A stretch of DNA of 8,273 nt. Origin: an uncultured Flavobacteriales bacterium. GTDB lineage: Bacteria > Bacteroidota > Bacteroidia > Flavobacteriales_E > Vicingaceae. This document shows, piece after piece, positions 6,236-8,273 of the stretch; position 1 is the stretch's first letter, and every line of letters begins with the position of its first letter. The position numbers and the translations under genes were made by a program. The stretch spans positions 1-8,273 of the forward strand of contig CAJXRL010000112.1 in the NCBI GenBank assembly GCA_913059105.1, given 5' to 3'. The notes under the pieces were generated by a model. That model made no database searches, was not told the DNA's origin, and saw only the letters and a program-made list of their open reading frames with translations.

Positions 6236-7042
6236 CTATACTAACTTTTCTTTGCGAATCATATAATATACACAGGTCGTTAAAAAGTTTCGCAACACTG
6301 GCAGCTTGCCAATTAATTTGTACTGAACTCGAGGCTCAAGGTTAAACTTGTACTTATAAATTGGATTAAAGAGATAAAATTCCTTAGAAGGTATGCTAAA
6401 TTTATTTTTAGCTGCTAGTTTTTCAAAACGCTCAATACTTATTCCCGTATCTTTTATTTCAACCATCCCCTCAATTTTTCGATCACTTTCCCCTGCAATT
6501 TTCAATAGGCCTTTGTAAATTCCCATTGGTAACATATGGTAATAAGGAAGTTTGCTGAGTAACTTATTGTTTACTAATTGCTGATGACCGCCAAAAGGCA
6601 TTTGCCAGGGAGGGAATCCGAAAAAGACATGGCCTTTTGGTTTTAAGAATGAGCGAATATAGTTTAGGAATTTATCTTGGTCGTAGATGTGTTCAATTAC
6701 ATCTTTTAAAATAATAAGATCGAACTTCTCATCTATGTCTTTTTCAAGATCCATGTCGTAAATGTTCTTGCCCATTAACCTAACTTGGTTTTTAGAAAGT
6801 TCTTTTTCAAACACCTTTTTGGCTAACTCTAATCTGGATTCTTGCAGTTCAACACCAAAACCAAAACATCCTCTATCAGTAAAGGCTTTTAAAACTCCTC
6901 CTTCTGCACAGCCTACTTCCATTACTCGTAAACCTTTTGTAATTGGTAAAGTTTTTTCAATGAAGGGAATTACATAATTTTTAGCATTTTCATACTGCCA
7001 TTTTATATAAGTGTCTTTATCTTTATGAAATTCGAATGCCAT
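6236..7042 (-). CDS. Class I SAM-dependent methyltransferase
   Basis: The 268-residue protein has the Rossmann-like methyltransferase fold. Motif I is VMEVGCAEGGVL (40-51), a variant of the E/DxGxGxG SAM loop. The acidic end of strand beta-2 is in GVELQES (63-69, E65). Strand beta-4 carries DLIILKDVIEHI (108-119), as in Methyltransf_11/23 proteins, and FLKPKGHVFFGFPPW (132-146) follows. The C-terminal 120 residues are a basic, aromatic-rich extension (YKYKFNLEPRVQYKLIGKL) that probably sets substrate specificity. The start ATG at 7042 is the only sensible one and the length fits the family. No signal peptide, so cytoplasmic. It is divergent from the SDR gene with 41 bp between starts. The substrate (sugar, lipid, quinone or other small molecule) cannot be read; a sugar-modifying role is one possibility given the nucleotide-sugar-epimerase-like neighbour. 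Confidence 0.9.
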   Translation of the reverse strand: MAFEFHKDKDTYIKWQYENAKNYVIPFIEKTLPITKGLRVMEVGCAEGGVLKAFTDRGCFGFGVELQESRLELAKKVFEKELSKNQVRLMGKNIYDMDLEKDIDEKFDLIILKDVIEHIYDQDKFLNYIRSFLKPKGHVFFGFPPWQMPFGGHQQLVNNKLLSKLPYYHMLPMGIYKGLLKIAGESDRKIEGMVEIKDTGISIERFEKLAAKNKFSIPSKEFYLFNPIYKYKFNLEPRVQYKLIGKLPVLRNFLTTCVYYMIRKEKLV

Positions 7043-7083
7043 AATCTAGTTAAAAAAGGAGGGCTAAAATTACGTGATTTTTT

Positions 7084-7878
7084 ATGATGAAGAGGATTTG
7101 TATTGTTGGAATAGGATGGTTGGGAGAAGAGCTTGCAATTGCATTAAAAAAGCAAGGGCACTATGTCATAGGAACGACAAGCTCCTCTGCAAAAATTGAT
7201 GCATTAAATACTAAGGTAGATGAGCTATTAATATTCAATTTAACTGATAATTCCTTCAATGCATTGAGTTTTTTTGATATTCTTATTTATACGATACCGC
7301 CATTCAGTAGTGATCGTTATGGGCAATTAAGTTGTTCTTTTTTTGAAAAGGTGTTAAAAATAAACCCAAATGCTACAGTCATTTATACAAGTTCAACATC
7401 AGTTTATGGCAATAATGCGTCGGAAGTAAATGAACATAGTTTATTGGAACCATCTTCTAGTTCAGCGAATAAAATTGTGGAAGTAGAAAAGTGTATTCAA
7501 CAGTATTTTAAAAATTGGGCTATTTGTCGTTTAGGAGGATTAGTTGGTGGGATGCGACATCCGGTGAAGTTTTTAGCTGGAAGAAGCGGAGTGTCAAAAC
7601 CTCTTGCACCTATTAATTTATTGCATCGAGAAGATGCGGTAGGGGCCATTGTTTACTTATTGAAAAATTTTAAATTGGGCATTTATAATTTGTGTTGTGA
7701 AAACCATCCTTTAAAAAATGTGTTTTATAATTATGTAGCAGAGCAAAATAGTATGCAAACTATTGGATTTGATAAAAATGATAATTCAAAAGATAAAATT
7801 GTAACTTGCAATGCGATAAAAAAAAGAGGCTTTGAATTCAAATATACATCCCCTTATGATTTTCCGTTTGAGCTGTAA
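7084..7878 (+). CDS. Atypical NAD(P)-dependent SDR / epimerase-like protein (YeeZ-like)
   Basis: The 264-residue protein begins with a Rossmann dinucleotide-binding motif, IVGIGWLGEELA (7-18), containing GxGxxG. A short extended-SDR-like core follows: IYTIPPFSS (68-76), the serine-containing SSTSVYG (103-109), RLGGLVGGMRHP (149-160) and NLLHREDAV (178-186). Classical extended SDRs carry a catalytic YxxxK a little after SSxxVYG. Here the matching region is EPSSSSANKIVEVEK (122-136), with no tyrosine, which matches the atypical SDR (YeeZ/SDR_a5) group whose reaction is not established. The start may be either of two consecutive ATGs (7084, 7087). It is divergent from the methyltransferase gene, and a secreted protein starts inside its 3' end. 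Cytoplasmic, no signal peptide. Confidence 0.88.
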   Translation: MMKRICIVGIGWLGEELAIALKKQGHYVIGTTSSSAKIDALNTKVDELLIFNLTDNSFNALSFFDILIYTIPPFSSDRYGQLSCSFFEKVLKINPNATVIYTSSTSVYGNNASEVNEHSLLEPSSSSANKIVEVEKCIQQYFKNWAICRLGGLVGGMRHPVKFLAGRSGVSKPLAPINLLHREDAVGAIVYLLKNFKLGIYNLCCENHPLKNVFYNYVAEQNSMQTIGFDKNDNSKDKIVTCNAIKKRGFEFKYTSPYDFPFEL

Positions 7879-8226
7879 AAAGTTGCTCATTATTTTGACA
7901 ATCATTGCATTGCCTGTCATTTCGAATGCTCAAATTCTAGAGCTGGGAGGCCATTTAGGCTACAATATTTCAAATTTTTCCATTGATAAGAATAAGCTAA
8001 ATGATGCAATTTTTATAAAAGCAGGAAAACCTTTTGGAGCTATTAATTTTGGTGCACAAATAAGGTTAAGCCCTGTACGACAGCAAAGTACTGCTTATTT
8101 GAGATTAATTCCTTCAGTATTGTTTGAAGCTAACTTGTGCAGATGTGGAGGATTTATGGAGCTTTCGATTACTTCCCCTAATGGGACTAGAACTTTTAAT
8201 GAACTGAAATACACAATTTATAGAGG
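7856..8226 (+). CDS. Secreted, probable outer-membrane protein, C-terminus missing
   Basis: The frame opens with ATG at 7856, overlapping the last 23 bases of the SDR gene in a different frame, and stays open to the adapter at 8227 (123 full codons). Residues 1-25 are a signal peptide: basic FRLSCKK, hydrophobic LLIILTIIALPVI, then SNA before Q26. A TTG at 7868 is an alternative start. The mature part (ILELGGHLGYNISNFSID, later FGAINFGAQIRLSP and AYLRLIPSVLFEANL) alternates in the way of Bacteroidota outer-membrane beta-barrel (PorT-like) proteins; this assignment is tentative because the remainder is missing. Past 8226 the frame continues into adapter as CLLYTSPSPRD, a sequence not belonging to the protein. 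The overlap suggests co-transcription with the SDR gene. Confidence 0.78.
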
Positions 8227-8273
8227 CTGTCTCTTATACACATCTCCGAGCCCACGAGACAGGCAGAAATCTC
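8227..8273. other. Illumina Nextera i7 adapter read-through with index (non-biological)
   Basis: Positions 8227-8245 are the mosaic end CTGTCTCTTATACACATCT, 8246-8260 the rest of the read-2-side adapter (CCGAGCCCACGAGAC), 8261-8268 the 8-base index AGGCAGAA (it matches Nextera i7 index N703 as I remember it), and 8269-8273 ATCTC is the beginning of the P7 sequence. This is what a read 1 shows when it runs past a short insert. It truncates the gene at 7856. Confidence 0.99.

Noticed and set aside
6142..6345. Plus-strand 67-codon ORF starting at TTG
   Set aside because: Half of it is antisense to the methyltransferase C-terminus, it has a rare start codon, and the product resembles nothing I know; considered as a transposase remnant but no motif supports that.
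6762..6977. Plus-strand 71-codon ORF
   Set aside because: Antisense to the SAM-binding core of the methyltransferase gene.
1..8273. Matching ends taken as terminal inverted repeats of a mobile element
   Set aside because: The matching terminal sequences are the synthetic Tn5 mosaic end and Nextera adapter including an index, not a natural transposon; no transposase gene is present.

Overview
The window reads as a low-GC fragment of a Bacteroidota chromosome, most likely a flavobacterium-like or cytophaga-like lineage. The evidence is indirect but consistent: AT-rich genes, promoters matching the Bacteroidota -7 consensus TAnnTTTG, a large secreted protein built of MAM/choice-of-anchor-like and Ig-like domains of the kind exported by the type IX system, and a small winged-helix regulator typical of the phylum. 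The DNA is bounded on both sides by Illumina Nextera transposase adapter (1-27 and 8227-8273). Only 28-8226 is biological, and the two genes touching the edges are truncated by library artefact.

Layout. On the minus strand, 28-2367 is an open-ended gene for a secreted multidomain repeat protein; it is open over 780 codons and has lost its C-terminus. Upstream of it on the same strand, 2445-3164 encodes a LolD-type ABC ATPase. Across a divergent intergenic region with an 8-bp inverted repeat and a good Bacteroidota promoter comes sucC (3263-4453, succinyl-CoA synthetase beta subunit), closed by a strong intrinsic terminator (4463-4499).

The next block, 4553-5964, is a compact three-gene operon with exactly 4-nt gaps: a six-helix inner-membrane protein, a MarR/HTH_34-like winged-helix regulator, and a small secreted, probably outer-membrane beta-barrel protein. 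Its promoter has a perfect -7 element and a perfect 15-bp palindrome just upstream of it, so autoregulation by the winged-helix protein is a reasonable guess. This is the best candidate for an under-described unit in the window.

After a 271-bp convergent gap (5965-6235) come two divergent genes 41 bp apart: a class I SAM-dependent methyltransferase (6236-7042, minus) and an atypical NAD-dependent SDR/epimerase-like protein (7084-7878, plus). A signal-peptide-bearing, probably outer-membrane protein starts inside the end of the SDR gene (7856) and is cut by the right adapter.

Overall this is mostly ordinary core and envelope gene content. I see no rRNA, tRNA, CRISPR array, insertion sequence or defence system.
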